Origin: Litsea cubeba
Taxonomy: Eukaryota > Streptophyta > Magnoliopsida > Laurales > Lauraceae
Reading direction: 5' to 3'
Length of the DNA: 64,000 nucleotides
Assembly: GCA_012931725.1 (NCBI GenBank)
Contig: CM022948.1
Location: 13,185,399-13,249,398 of the forward strand
Below, piece after piece: positions 1 through 10,992 of this stretch (position 1 is the stretch's first letter; each line of letters starts with the position of its first letter). The notes beneath the pieces were generated by a model, which was not told the origin of the DNA, searched no databases, and worked only from the letters and a program-made list of their open reading frames with translations. A program made the translations under genes and the position numbers.

Positions 1-1
1 T

Positions 2-709
2 GCTCGGCTGGCATCGGCTCTGGCTGATGTTGCCGAACTTACATCGAAGGCCAATCATCTGAAGGGCGAGGTCTGGGCGAGGAACAAGAAGACCGCCGAG
101 CTGGAGTCGGAGCTGGCCAGGTTAAAGGCTGAATCGACGGCCGAAGGGACGAGGCTGCGCGGGGAAGTGCTGGCTGGGCGAGTCGAAACGGCGAGGCTGA
201 AGACGGCGAATGCCGAGCTGGAGAAGGAGAAGGCCTCTCTTCTGGCCGAGGCCCAGTCCGCCTTCCAGGATGGGGTGGATCATGCCTCCGAGCTATATGA
301 GAAGCAGGTGGAGGAGATCACCGCCATCCTGTTCGAGGAAGGATGCCTGGCCGCACTGAGACGTGCGGGGGTCCCTGAAGACCATCCTGTCTATCGGGAC
401 CTGCCGAAGTACTCGGACTCGGCTCCTGAGCCGAGCTCCGCTCCTGCAGCCGAAAGTGCCCCCGCCGAAGCTCCTGCAGTTGCTCCTGCTGCTGACGACG
501 CTCCAGCTGCCCCGGTCTTGAGCGATGCCCCGGTCGCCAGCGATGCTTCGGCCGTGCCTCAGGGTGAGACCTCTTCTGCTCCTGGTTCGGGTGAGGTACC
601 GGTCAAAGCTTCCTCTGCCAGCGACGCTCCAAGCAAGGTCGCGGTTTCGGCCGAGTCCACTGGTCCATCAGATACGGTGATCGACCTAGTGGAGTCGCCG
701 AAACCATAG
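2..709 (+). CDS. Antisense accessory gene of element A, last exon (5' truncated by window)
   Basis: An open frame enters at base 2 and stops at 709. It is the C-terminal exon of the accessory gene encoded on the strand opposite to gag-pol. The first ~100 codons are heptad-like and rich in Ala, Leu, Glu, Lys and Arg (coiled coil), followed by a conserved block around LYEKQVEEITAILFEEGCL, then a low-complexity Ala/Pro/Ser tail ending VESPKP. The same exon is present in B (20590-21467) and, interrupted, in C (59853-61144). Unlike those, it is intact over everything visible here. The internal ATG at 167 is probably not the start, because the frame is open and conserved upstream of it. Function is unknown; by position and orientation it matches the antisense gene described for Grande/Tat elements. 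Confidence 0.75.
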   Translation, partial: ARLASALADVAELTSKANHLKGEVWARNKKTAELESELARLKAESTAEGTRLRGEVLAGRVETARLKTANAELEKEKASLLAEAQSAFQDGVDHASELYEKQVEEITAILFEEGCLAALRRAGVPEDHPVYRDLPKYSDSAPEPSSAPAAESAPAEAPAVAPAADDAPAAPVLSDAPVASDASAVPQGETSSAPGSGEVPVKASSASDAPSKVAVSAESTGPSDTVIDLVESPKP

Positions 710-2091
710 TAGCCGGGCTCCTCTATATTTCTGTCTTCTTGTATGTAATGTTTTTGCTTCTTAGCCTTGTAATATTCTCTGTTGATTCAATGAAAGTCGG
801 GCTTCTTTACTTGCGCCTTTTTTCTCTGCATTTGCCTCTCTTTCATTCCTGGATGTGGCATTGAATGGTACTTGAATGCCTTTAATATAACGCGTGACTC
901 TTGAGGTAGAAGGAGTCAAACGGTCCTCATAGCTGTCTGTGCCGATTCTCCGTATTCTGGAGATCATAAATAGCAGTAAACAGTGGCACGGCCTATGAGG
1001 GAAACGGACGGATGTCTCCGCTTGGCGTCATAGGGATCGCTGGTCAACAGTCGTGCATCTCGAGTAACGCATGGGAGACTTCGCCCCCATAACTTTCTTC
1101 GGAGACTGAGCTCTTCTTCTTCTTATAAGTAGGGGGCAATAGGCTCGCCATGGGAGAAGAAAAGAACAGAACTTAGGACAATTTAAATCACATAGACGTA
1201 GAAACCATGGCTGGTAGACACTCTGCAATCTTCGATCCGGGGGGACCCTTGCGCCTGTGGACGGCTTTCTCCCAGGGGGGAAGCTCATCGTGGTCTGCGC
1301 GCTCTCTGAAGGAACTCCCCGTGGACCACGCGCTCTCTGAACGCGGGTTCACGGCCGGCCGGTCGAAATCGGATGGGTCGGGTTTCGTTGATGGAGAGAA
1401 GAAGAGGAAGAGGGGCGGTGGCGCATTCTCGTCCGACACGGTCTTGCGAGACCGCCGGACAGAAGGTGGGATTGAGGCCCCGCTGGACCTGGGGGTTCTT
1501 CAAACCTTGGCTGGTCTTACTGGCCGGAGGGTGTTGAAGAGCTAAGCGAGGTCCAGGGCCTCCGCACTGGAGGGGCTTCTGCAGCCGCTTTGGTCTGACC
1601 AACCATAGCGTGTTGTAGAGCTCGCTGAAATTCAGGATCACTCAGAACCTCCAGTCCATGATCCGGCAACTTGAAGTCTGCAGCCCGAAGAGTCAGTGAA
1701 GATCAGAGTCTCCCAGCTTTTCTTTATTTCTTGTTTTCAGAGGACTGCGATCCTCCTTTCTGTACTTTTCTTTCTGTTCTGTAACTCTTGTAATAAAGCA
1801 GTTTACAATGAATAAAAAGGAGGAATTCTGTGATCACCCAAACTGTGTACAATGCTTTTGAGTTCTTTTTCTCTTTCTTTGCACTGTTCTGGAATACTTG
1901 CATTTTTGTGTGTTTGAGTGCTGGCACAGCTCTCTTCCTCTGAAAAGCTGTCCTTGGCCGAAATGGCTGGCTTTGGCCGAGACGAGCTGCTTGTGCCGAA
2001 GTGGAGTCATCATTCCGTTGGTCTCGGCTGTGGAAGCGTGAGCTCGGCAATGATCTTTGAGGGGTGTAAAAAACCCTGATTTTAGGAATCC
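710..2091. other. Element A spacer between antisense gene and repeat zone
   Basis: Non-coding by sequence; it matches 19254-20589 in B and 58697-59852 in C. It probably holds the 3' ends of both the sense (pol) and antisense transcripts, which converge here. Several short open frames occur on both strands but none is conserved among the three sibling elements. Confidence 0.6.
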
Positions 2092-2690
2092 GGCCGAGTG
2101 TCCGAACTCGAGGCCTTCTCCAGGGTCCAGGACCCGGAGCTTTAGGAAACGACCGAGTGTGGACTCGAGGCCTTTTCCAGGGCGGTAGACCCGGAGCTTT
2201 AGGAAACGACCGAGTTTGGACTCGAGGCCTTTTCCAGGGCGGTAGACCCGGAGCTTTAGGAAACGACCGAGTTTGGACTCGAGGCCTTTTCCAGGGCGGT
2301 AGACCCGTGGGTTCAAAACCCGAGGACTTTAGGAATTCGGCTGAGTGTAAGAACTCCAGGCTGTATCCAGGGCGTAGACCCATGGGTTCAAAACCCGAGG
2401 ACTTTAGGAATTCGACCGAGTGTAAGAACTCAAGGCTGTATCCAGGGCGTAGACCCGTGGGTTCAAAACCCGAGGACTTTAGGAATTCGGCCGAGTGTAA
2501 GAACTCAAGGCTGTATCCAGGGCGTAGACCCGTGGGTTCAAAACCCGAGGACTTTAGGAATTCGGCCGAGTGTAAGAACTCCAGGCTGTATCCAGGGCGT
2601 AGACCCATGGGTTCAAAACCCGAGGACTTTAGGAATTCGACCGAGTGTAAGAACTCCAGGCTGTATCCAGGGCGCAGACCCATTGCTGCC
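2092..2690 (-). repeat. Element A modular tandem repeats (75-bp x5, ~60-bp x3, ~50-bp x1)
   Basis: Read in the element's direction (right to left) there are five copies of a 75-bp module (about 2321-2690), three of a ~60-bp module (about 2146-2320) and one ~50-bp module (about 2092-2145). Every module contains a variant of the phrase CACTCGGCCG or GACTCGGTCG followed by CCTAAAG or a similar spacer. The 75-bp and 60-bp periods are multiples of three, which produces spurious long open frames on both strands. Compare 17769-19252 and 57774-58696. Confidence 0.88.
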
Positions 2691-2767
2691 GGAATCAGTC
2701 AGAGAGAGACGACAAGTTGATGACAAGGCGAAAGCTGCTTTTATTGATTTTGAGACTCGATACATCC

Positions 2768-5700
2768 TTAGAAATAAAATTTCTTCAAGTGGGATGCATT
2801 CCATGGTCTCGGCAGTGGCTTGCCTTCCAAGTCTTCGAGCTTGTAGGCTGACTTTCCTGCCAGTGAGACTATTCTGAACGGGCCATGCCAGTTCGGGGCT
2901 AGCTTCCCTTCGTTTGGCTCTCTGTCGGCTGGCAGGGTTTTCTTTAGAACTAGCTCTCCCGCGGAGAACTTTCTCTCTCTGACATTTTGATTGTATGCCC
3001 TGGCTAACCGTTGCTGATAGTCGGTCAGTCGCAGGGCTGCTGCTTCTCGTCGCTCGTCTGCCAGCTCCAGCTCCATTGCCAGGTTTGTCTCATTTCGGCC
3101 TTGGTCGACCAGCTCTGTCCTCAGGGTAGGAAGGCCGATTTCCAAAGGAATGACCGCCTCCATCCCGTAGGCCAGAGAGAAGGGTGTTGCCGAGGTGGAC
3201 CTCCTTGGAGTTGTTCTGTATGCCCACATCACGCTCGGAAGCTCCTCTGTCCATCTGCCCTTTGCCTTGTCCAGTCGCTTCTTCAGGCCGTCCAGGATCA
3301 CTTTGTTGGAGATTTCTGCCTGGCCATTACTCTGTGGATATGCCGGAGTGGAGTAATGATTTCTGATGCCGTGCCCTTGGCAGAAGTCTTTGAAGGACTT
3401 GGAGTCGAACTGAGTCCCGTTATCCAAAATCAGGGTCCGGGGGATGCCGAACCTCGTAAGGATGTTTTTCCAAACGAAGTTCCTGGAGTCCCTGTCCGTG
3501 ATTGAAGACAACGGTTCAGCCTCTATCCATTTTGTGAAGTAGTCCGTAGCCACTATCAGCCATCTCTTGTTTCCTGGAGCTCGGTGAAGAGGCCCCACAA
3601 TGTCCAGGCCCCATTGAGCGAAGGGCCATGGGCTAGAGAGGGGACTCAGATCTTGTGCTGGCTGATGGAGGGAGTGGGAGAACTTCTGGCACTTCTCGCA
3701 TTTCCTGGCGTAGACCTGCACGTCTTTCTGCATGTAGGGCCACCAGTAGCCCTGGCTTATTGCTCTGTAAGCCAGGGATCGACCTCCTATGTAACTGCCG
3801 CAGATTCCTTCGTGGATCTCATACAGGAAGTCGTCCACCTTGCTTGGATGGACGCATTGGAGGTATGGACCCGTGAAGGACTTCCTGTAGAGTTTGCCTT
3901 CGGGAGAGAGCCAGAATCGCGCTGCCTTGAGTCTGATCCTGTGGGCTTCAGCCTTGTCCTCGGGGAGCTGGTCGTCCTTCAAGTAGGCGACAATTGGATC
4001 CATCCAGCTTGGGCCGGGGTCAGCACAGAGGACAAGCCGAGATGAATGGAGTTCTAAACTTGACCTCGATACTGACCCAACCTCGATGGTCCTTTTCTTC
4101 CCTGCTTCGACAGCGGAGGCCGGGTTTGCAAGCGCATCTGCGTGCGTGTTGGTATCTCGGGATATTTGCCTGACCTCGGCTTTCTGGAAATGAGAGAGTA
4201 GTTTTTTCGCAAGGGCTAAGTAGGCCGCCATCCTGTCGTCCCTGGCCTGGTAGTCTCCAGCGAGCTGGCTAGTTACCAGTTGAGAGTCGCTGAAGATCTC
4301 CAGATGCTGGGCTCCGAGGATTCGGGCGCTGTTCAACCCTGCAATCAGTGCTTCGTACTCTGCCTCATTGTTCGTCGCTTTGAAGTCCAGGGTGAAGGCT
4401 TGCTCTATGACCACTTTGATATTCGCCCTGAAACATCAGCTTTCTTGAACACTGAACGGAGTGGATGCTCCGTGATCACCACAATGGTGTGGGATTGGAA
4501 ATAATGGGAGAGCTTGCGGGAGGCACTGACGAGAGCCAACGCAAGCTTCTCCAATAGAAGGTACCTGGTCTCGGCATCGAGCAGGGTCTTGCTCGTATAA
4601 TAGATTGGCTTTTGAACTCCCTCGCCCTCCCTGATGAGGACGGAGCTCACTGCGTGATCCGAGACCGCAAGGTACAAATACAGAATCTCCCCCAAAGTTG
4701 GGGTGGAGAGCAAGGGTGGTGACATTAGATAGGTTTTGAGTGCGGCCAATGCCTGGTCGCACTCGGGGGTCCACTGGAATTTCAGATTTTTCTTTAAAAG
4801 CTGAAAGAAAGGCCTGCACTTATCTGATGACCGGCTGATGAAGCGGTTGAGTGCTGCAGCCATCCCTGTGAGCTTCTAAACTTCCTTCGTGGTAGAGGGG
4901 CTCTGGATGCTCTGGATCGCGGTGATCTGGTCCGGATTAGCCTCTATCCCCCTCCGCGTTACCAAGCTGCCGAGGAACTTGCCAGAGGCTACGCCGAAGG
5001 CGCACTTGGAAGCGTTTAGCTTGAGCTTGTACGCGCGAAGGATGTCGAAGACTTGGCCAAGATCAGCCAGATGATCGCCGGAGTGCACTGATTTGACGAC
5101 CATGTCGTCGATGTAGACCTCCACCGTCCGGCCGAGCTGAGCATGGAACATTTTTGTGACGAGGCGCTGATAGGTTGCCCCCGCGTTCTTTAGCCCGAAG
5201 GGCATCACCTTGTAGCAGTAAGTGCCGCGGGGGGTTATGAATGATGTTTTCTCCTCATCTGGCTCGTAGAGCGGGATCTGGTGGTAGCCTCTGTAGGCGT
5301 CGAGGAAGCTCATTCGGTCGTGACCAGCGGTGGCGTCGATCAGTTGGTCAATCTTTGGAAGGGGGAAACTATCTTTAGGGCAGGCCCTGTTCAAGTCTGT
5401 GAAGTCCACGCACACCCTCCACTTTTCAGTTTTCTTCTTGACCACCACGTGTTGGCCAGCCATACCGGGTACTGGACTTCCCGGATGGCTCCTCCCTTTA
5501 GCAGGTTGTCGATCTCTTCGACGACCGCATCTGTCTGCTGCAGCCCTGTCCTACGGGCCCTCTGCACTACCGGCTTGTGGTCGGGGTCCACATTCAGCTT
5601 GTGGCACATGACCTCGGGGTCGACCCCAGGCATTTCGCTTGGGCTCCAAGCGAAGACGTCGACGTTCTGCATCAGGAACCGAGAGAGTTCGGCCCTCTCC

Positions 5701-8252
5701 TCGTCTGGCAGCTGGGTGCCAATCAGGAAGAACCTGTCTGGATCTGCCGGGTTCAGCCTGACCTCGGCCAGGTCCTCGATGCTCTTCTTCTCGGGATCTC
5801 GGCCGATTTCATCGAGGCCTTTCTCGAACTCGGCGAGGTTGACGCGCTCTGGCTCCTTCACTGCCGGGACTGCGGCCAGCATGCACTGCCTGGCTTGCTG
5901 CTGATCCCCCTCCACTGTGACTACTTCCATCTTGCCCTCCTTGTTCTCATGGACGAACTTCAGCTTCTGGTGGAGGGAAGAAGGGACTGCTTCTAACTTG
6001 TGGAGCCACGTTCTGCCCAGAATGACGTTGTAGGGAGAAGGGGCGTCCACGACTAGAAAGTCGGCCGACACGGAGGCTCCGCCAACTCGGGTCTCCAGGG
6101 TGATCCTGCCCTTGGGGTAGACTGGCGTGGCGGACAACCCTAGCAGGGGTGCACGGACCTCCGTGAGGTCTGCTTCGGAGAGTTTCATCTTCTTGAAGCA
6201 GTCGTAGTAGAGGACCTCGGAGGAGCTGCCGGAGTCGACGAGGATCCTCTTCACTGTGAAGTCTCTCAGCTTCATGGTGAGGAGTAGAGGGTCGTTGTGA
6301 GGGAGCTGGATTCCCTCTAGGTCTCTGTCTGAGAACGAGATGGCGGGACGGTCGCGGCGGGCTTTCTTGGATGCCGGGGCGAGCCCGGCCTTCATTACTT
6401 CTTTCCCGTGCGAAGCCCGCCTGGCTTCGGCACGGGCCTGGGAGCTGCCCCGGGGCGAGGAAGCGGGAACTGAGGACGCCAGATGGATCACGTTAATGAT
6501 CTTCTCTGAATCCTCGCTGTCTGGAGCCTGGGCTGCGCTCTGGTGAATCCGGCCCTCGCTGCCTCCGGCATCACCTGCCTTGACGAATTCTGGAATGTGG
6601 CCTTCTTCGGCCAGCTTCTCCAGGTACCACTGCAAAGTCTTGCAGTCCTCAGTCTTGTGCCCGTTACCCCTATGGAAGGAGCAGTAGAGCTGGCTTCGGC
6701 TGTCGGAGGTGGGCTCATTCTTCAAGGGCTGAGGGTACTTGAAGAACGGCTTGGACCTGATCTTGGTCAGGATGCGGTAGATCGGCTCCTTGAAGACGAC
6801 GCTGACGCTCTGACTGGCGCTGGAGGGAGGTCTGGGCTTCCAGGTGCCCCCAGACCTGGACGACGCAGGCTTCGCCGAACTGGAGACCCAGGCCTGCTTG
6901 GGCTCCTGCTTCTGGGAGGGCCTCCCGCCTCTCTGCCGAGGCTGGCTACTCTTCTGCTCGGGCTCCGGATGCCCGTCCTGATCCCTGGCTCGGATCTCGT
7001 CTTCCTCCTGGGCGATGAAGCGCTTTACCCGGGACATCAACTCTGGCATGGATTCTGGGGGGTTCCCGGCCAAGTCCTTCCGCAAGTCGTGGCCGGGGAT
7101 CAGGGCATGCTGGAAGGCGTAGATCGCTATCTCTTCCCTGGTGCCCTCAATCTGGCTGTAGACCGCCCAGAATCGCCGGGCGAAGATGGCGAGGGTTTCA
7201 CCCTGCTTCATTCTCAGGGCGAGGAGGTCCCCTTCCTTCTTGGGAACGACGGTGTAGGCTTGGAACTTCTTCAGAAAGGAGAGCTGGAGCTCCTTCCAAC
7301 TGGAAACCGACTGCTCTGGGAGAGAGCAGAACCACTTCAGGGGGAGGTCACCCAAACTGGAGGAGAAGATTTTGCAGTTTAGGTGACCCTCGTTCCCCCA
7401 GATGGACATCTTCTGGGAGAAGTGTCGAAGGTGAGCGGATGGGTCGGACAATCCGTCGTAGGGGACGAACCGCGGGACGGAGAACTTTCTGGGCAAGGGG
7501 GTGCGCTCGATCTCTTTTGTGAAGGGTGAGCCCCCCAGATCAGTGTGGCCACAGATCTGCTTCTGGTCCCGCACGTCCAGGTTGTGCTGGAGAGCCAATC
7601 TGACGCGTTTGTCAAATCGCTCCTGCTCATCGTCCTTCTCTGGAGTCTGGGCCTTTGGCTTTCGCTTGGAGTGGTTCGGGCTACGACGGCTATGAGTTCG
7701 GCCATCGCGGCTATGGTGACTTCGGCTGTTGCTCGAGCCTTCGTCACGGATCTGGCTCCGTTTATGGTCCAGATGATTTCTGAGGTCCTCGCGGGGAGGC
7801 TGGGCTGCCCTGCTGGGGGCGTCCCTCTTTTTCCCTTGAGGCTCAGAGACCTGCCTCAAGGAGGCAGTTTGCGCTGCCCTCAGCTGCTGCTGGAGCTCGC
7901 GAATCAGCTGCTCCTGCCTCTGGAGGAGAGCAGTTTGGGCTTCGAGAACCCCTCCAGTGGCAGGGGGTTGAACGTGGCGCGTCTCTCCGACGGCCACGGC
8001 TTTGTCCTTCCGAGGACGCTCATGCCGACGCTCATCGCGTCTGGGTGGCATGACTTCTTTTGCTGAGATCGAGGCCTCGAGTCCCTCTTGGATGGGGAAC
8101 TCGACAAAGAGCTGAGAGCCTAAGCGGCCCTCGCCTGCAGATGTGCCATGCACCGTGCAGGAGCGCCCTTGAGGAGGGACGTCCGTTGACGGTGGTGGCA
8201 GCTCGAGCGCTGCTCTTGAGGACTCTACGCCCTTCCTAGCTTTCGGAGGCAT
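2768..8252 (-). pseudogene. Element A gag-pol (broken)
   Basis: The reading frame begins at the ATG at 8252, about 70 bases inside the LTR, and runs through gag, a CX2HX3GHX4C zinc knuckle, an aspartic protease with VDSGSS, and RT with YIDD. Breaks: a one-base loss at about 5447-5449 shifts the frame just upstream of RT motif VDFTDLN; a TAG at 4876-4878 ends the RT/connection region; a deletion at 4410-4413, relative to B, joins two TGG sites and removes about 266 bases covering the end of the gypsy RNase H region and the first catalytic Asp of the second RNase H. The integrase part (2768-4414) is otherwise open, with the zinc-binding HHCC region, DNGTQFD and NGQAE of the DDE core, and a C-terminal GPF region. 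Confidence 0.9.
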
Positions 8253-8302
8253 GGCTTCTGAGAGATTGAGGTTAAGAAGGTTGGGAAGGTTGGGATATTA
8301 CT

Positions 8303-8320
8303 TTCCCACAGACGGCGCCA
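8303..8320 (-). other. Element A primer-binding site
   Basis: Reverse complement reads TGGCGCCGTCTGTGGG two bases inside the LTR end, identical in B and C. The first nine bases would pair with a tRNA 3' end ACGGCGCCA (as in tRNA-Asp); the rest does not obviously fit, so the tRNA is not settled. Confidence 0.75.
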
Positions 8321-8322
8321 AT

Positions 8323-9208
8323 TGTAGGTGCAGAAAATAATGACCCACAATAACTGGGGAGCCTTAGAGGACTTATCCAATGAGGGTGATGACTGGGTGC
8401 CGTCCGAAAGCCTGAAAGGGAAGAACACACGGTCAGAGGACCCTGGCCTGGGCGGCGCAAGGCTCTCCGATGCCAAAGTCAGTGCAGGAACTGGAACAAT
8501 GGAAGGAGAGGAAGAAGAGAGGCAGAGTAACAGCTCCATGTGTTGTATTGTGCGTACCTTGCATGTGAAATGCAATCCTTTTATAGACGATTTGGAAGAT
8601 ATCTTGGACGATATCTTGGCATGGGTCTCATGATTCGACTGGGAAGTCATGATCAGCCCACGTTGCAATTAATGCGGTCCAATCCAGCCCACTCTGCATT
8701 AAATGCGCGTCGAATCAACCCACGTCGCATTTAATGCGCGTCTTGTTGGGCCAGATCGTGTTGGACGCTTTTGGCGGTAGGGGATCATCGGATCTGCCCT
8801 CGGGCCTTGCCCTGATGTGGCCTCAGCCGCTGGATGCCGCCCTGTTAGGATCTGGAGAAGATTGTGAGCGGCTGGATGTCGTGTCTGTCCCTCTAGCTCG
8901 TGCCCCTATCCCTCCACGTGCCTGGTGACGTGGGGGATGAGGGGCGTGAGTGGAGACTCTTTCTGGCTTCGGCTTCCATCCCGGCTTCTTCAGCCGAGGT
9001 GGAGCTCCCTGCCGAGATGGCACCCGGGGGTGGACCAGTTCGGCGCTAGCGGCCCGGAGCTGCCTGACTTCGGCCGGACCCCCTGTCCTGGTAGCCGGGG
9101 TGAGCTTGGTGCCACGTGGATGGCACGCGGATGGCATGTGAGAGTGCTTAGCCTCATCTGATGGCTGTGATTAGCGTAATCCTGTGGTTCTGGAAATCTC
9201 CCCACACA
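8323..9208 (-). repeat. Element A 5' LTR
   Basis: Boundaries TG...CA are set by homology with the four LTRs of B and C; read on the minus strand it begins TGTGTGGGGAGATTTCC and ends ACCTACA. A TATA-like box (TATAAAAG on the minus strand) lies at 8578-8585. U3 contains CACGTG G-boxes and three copies of a short phrase built on GCATTTAATGC and GTGGGCTG. Confidence 0.92.
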
Positions 9209-10339
9209 TGTGCATTTTGTAGTTATAGCCTTATAGGGTTTAGGATTTAGGGATTTACAGGTTTAGTGTTTGGATTTGTGTTGTGGATTTTTAAGGATTG
9301 GATTTAGATTGAGGACTTAGGGGTGAAACTATTTGGGAAATGACTTTGAGATTGAGGAAAGGGAAGGAAGAACATTGAGAGATAGATGGAAAGATATAGA
9401 GGAGTAGATACTCACCCGAGGTGAGCTGGAGGGTATGTCTGATGAAGCCGCATTTAATTTTTTAATTAGCTGAAGTGAGAGTTGAAGCAGCGGATCCATG
9501 GAGTTGGTCCGTTCAGAGAATTATCTTTGTTTGTCTAATCTATGGGAGTGACTGAGCAGAAGTTTGAGGGAGGGAGAATATAGAAGAAAGTTTTGGGTTT
9601 TGAACGTGCATAGCGGGAAAGGGAAAATGGAAAAGAGAAACGGAGTATGTCTTTTTTTTCCCTTTGTCATGTTTGATAATTTTATCGCAAAATAAAAGTA
9701 AAGTAAAGCATCAAATCAAAATAATAAAATATATAAGGGGGTTATGATGGTATTTTGTCTTTAGTGGATTGATAATGAATCTTTTTTATTTTTGTGTAAA
9801 AAGTGAGTAATATTTTTTTTTCATTTAGTAGATAAACGAGGTTGTTTTTTTATACTTTTTTTTTAACAGGAGGAGGGGATTTTGAAGATGTGTATTTTGA
9901 TGTGACCATTTGTCTGAAAAATAGAGGCTTTACATATATTACCTTTACTTTAATAATAAATTGCCAAACATGCTTAAGTACTACACATCCCAGCCCTTGG
10001 ATCTGATTGCAGATCCGACTGTTGGGGTTGGAGTTTGGCATATTTAGTCACCCACCCAACCAAAACTATGCACAAATTTTTGTGTGTTCTCCTGATCAAG
10101 GTCCACTGGGCCCACTGTCCGTTCATCTGAATACACCCAAAACAAGGAAACACCCCTCCCCTCCCCCAATCACATCCATGGGGTTTACACCTGTCCGAAT
10201 GGATGACCCCCACGATCAATTACACTTTTTTTTTTATAAAACCGTTCCGGTGGGCCCCAATCCAATACACATGGACAGCCCACCGAAATCTTTTGATGCC
10301 CGGTCCCATCCCCAGGTGGAGCCCACAAAGAGGTGCACG
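9209..10339. other. AT-rich spacer without recognised genes
   Basis: Between element A and the hAT-like candidate. I see poly-T and poly-A runs (for example near 9650 and 9850), no conserved open frame and no RNA gene. Confidence 0.5.
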
Positions 10340-10347
10340 CGGAGGAG

Positions 10348-10877
10348 TAGACATGGCACGGCCCACCCAAATCTCGGCCCGAACGGACCATGGCGCGACA
10401 GGGTTTTTTCCTGGCACGGCATAGCCCGCCACATGCAGGGCTGGAGCGGGCTGGGCTATGCCAGGCGTGCCTCTTTAATTATTTTTTCTGATTGATTTTT
10501 TTCGCCCTTTCGGTATTAAAATTAAGAATTAGAATACAAGCACGGAGAATGACAAATATATTTAAGTAATTCGGTCAAACTCGACCTACTCCACTGAGAA
10601 GAATGGGAGGGTTAGAGTGTTTATAGACTTTGTAAAATTAAAAAGGATACAAAATACCCCTTATATGATCGTTTTATGGCTGTTGGAGGGGGTAAAATGG
10701 ATAATTTTTTTAAAAAATAGCCTTTTTTGGTGGGCCAGGCCTGTCGTGCCTGGCGGGCCGTGCCGAAACGGATCGGCTTTGCTCGTCCCTCGGCCTAGCA
10801 CAGCCCATGGCACGTGCCGTTGACCGGCGGGCCGTGCCGTACCGAAATGGGCCAGCCCAGCCCATTTGACATCTCTA
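10348..10877. mobile_element. hAT-like non-autonomous element (candidate)
   Basis: The left end TAGACATGGCAC and the reverse complement of the right end TAGAGATGTCAA are imperfect terminal inverted repeats of hAT type. Flanking 8-bp direct repeats CGGAGGAG (10340-10347) and CGGGGGAG (10878-10885) differ at one base. Both ends are rich in GGCCCG/GGGCCGTGCC words, as in many plant hAT non-autonomous elements; the middle is AT-rich and non-coding. The mismatched duplication next to a G-rich tract keeps confidence low. Confidence 0.4.
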
Positions 10878-10903
10878 CGGGGGAGGGGGAGGGGGAGGGG
10901 GAG
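10878..10903 (+). repeat. (GGGGGA)n tract
   Basis: Four G5 runs separated by single A bases, starting just after the right end of the hAT-like candidate. It fits the canonical intramolecular G-quadruplex pattern. Confidence 0.85.
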
Positions 10904-10987
10904 AAAGACAGAACCATCCATGTCACCCCCACATGGGAAAAATTCATTTTTGTTGCCTACCAACCATACAACCATACACAATAATAA

Positions 10988-10992
10988 AGAGC
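10988..10992 (+). repeat. Element B target site duplication, left
   Basis: AGAGC, identical to 24509-24513; the 5-bp length is standard for Ty3/Gypsy integrase. Confidence 0.93.

Larger units (their letters stand above)
1..9208 (-). mobile_element. Tat-type Ty3/Gypsy retrotransposon A (3' part cut by window edge)
   Basis: The element reads right to left: 5' LTR 8323-9208, primer-binding site, gag-pol 8252-2768, a tandem-repeat zone at about 2092-2690, then an oppositely oriented accessory gene whose last exon occupies 2-709. The presence of both a gypsy RNase H and a second, archaeal-type RNase H before integrase places it in the Tat lineage. Its 3' LTR and the start of the antisense gene lie left of position 1, so no target duplication can be checked; the five bases outside the visible LTR (9209-9213) are TGTGC. 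pol carries a stop, a frameshift and a 266-bp deletion, so this copy is not autonomous. It is closest to element C in LTR structure. Confidence 0.88.

Noticed and set aside
167..709. Start codon at 167 for the element A antisense frame
   Set aside because: The frame is open and conserved from base 2, so 167 is an internal Met.
1724..2720. Long repetitive open frames over the element A repeat zone (both strands)
   Set aside because: The 75- and 60-bp periods are multiples of three, so stop-free frames arise automatically; composition is repeat-driven.
5577..8066. Long plus-strand open frames opposite element A gag-pol (also opposite B and C)
   Set aside because: They mirror GC-rich pol codons; similar mirror frames appear over the same codons in every copy and show no own motifs or starts.
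8305..8322. tRNA gene at the primer-binding sites
   Set aside because: Only the 3'-end complement is present; no cloverleaf or A/B boxes.
9209..9660. Solo LTR or gene in the spacer after element A
   Set aside because: No TG...CA pair with a 5-bp duplication, no PBS and no conserved frame was found.
10185..10495. Open frames across the GGCCCG-rich ends of the hAT-like candidate
   Set aside because: Overlapping frames on both strands caused by high GC; none resembles a transposase.
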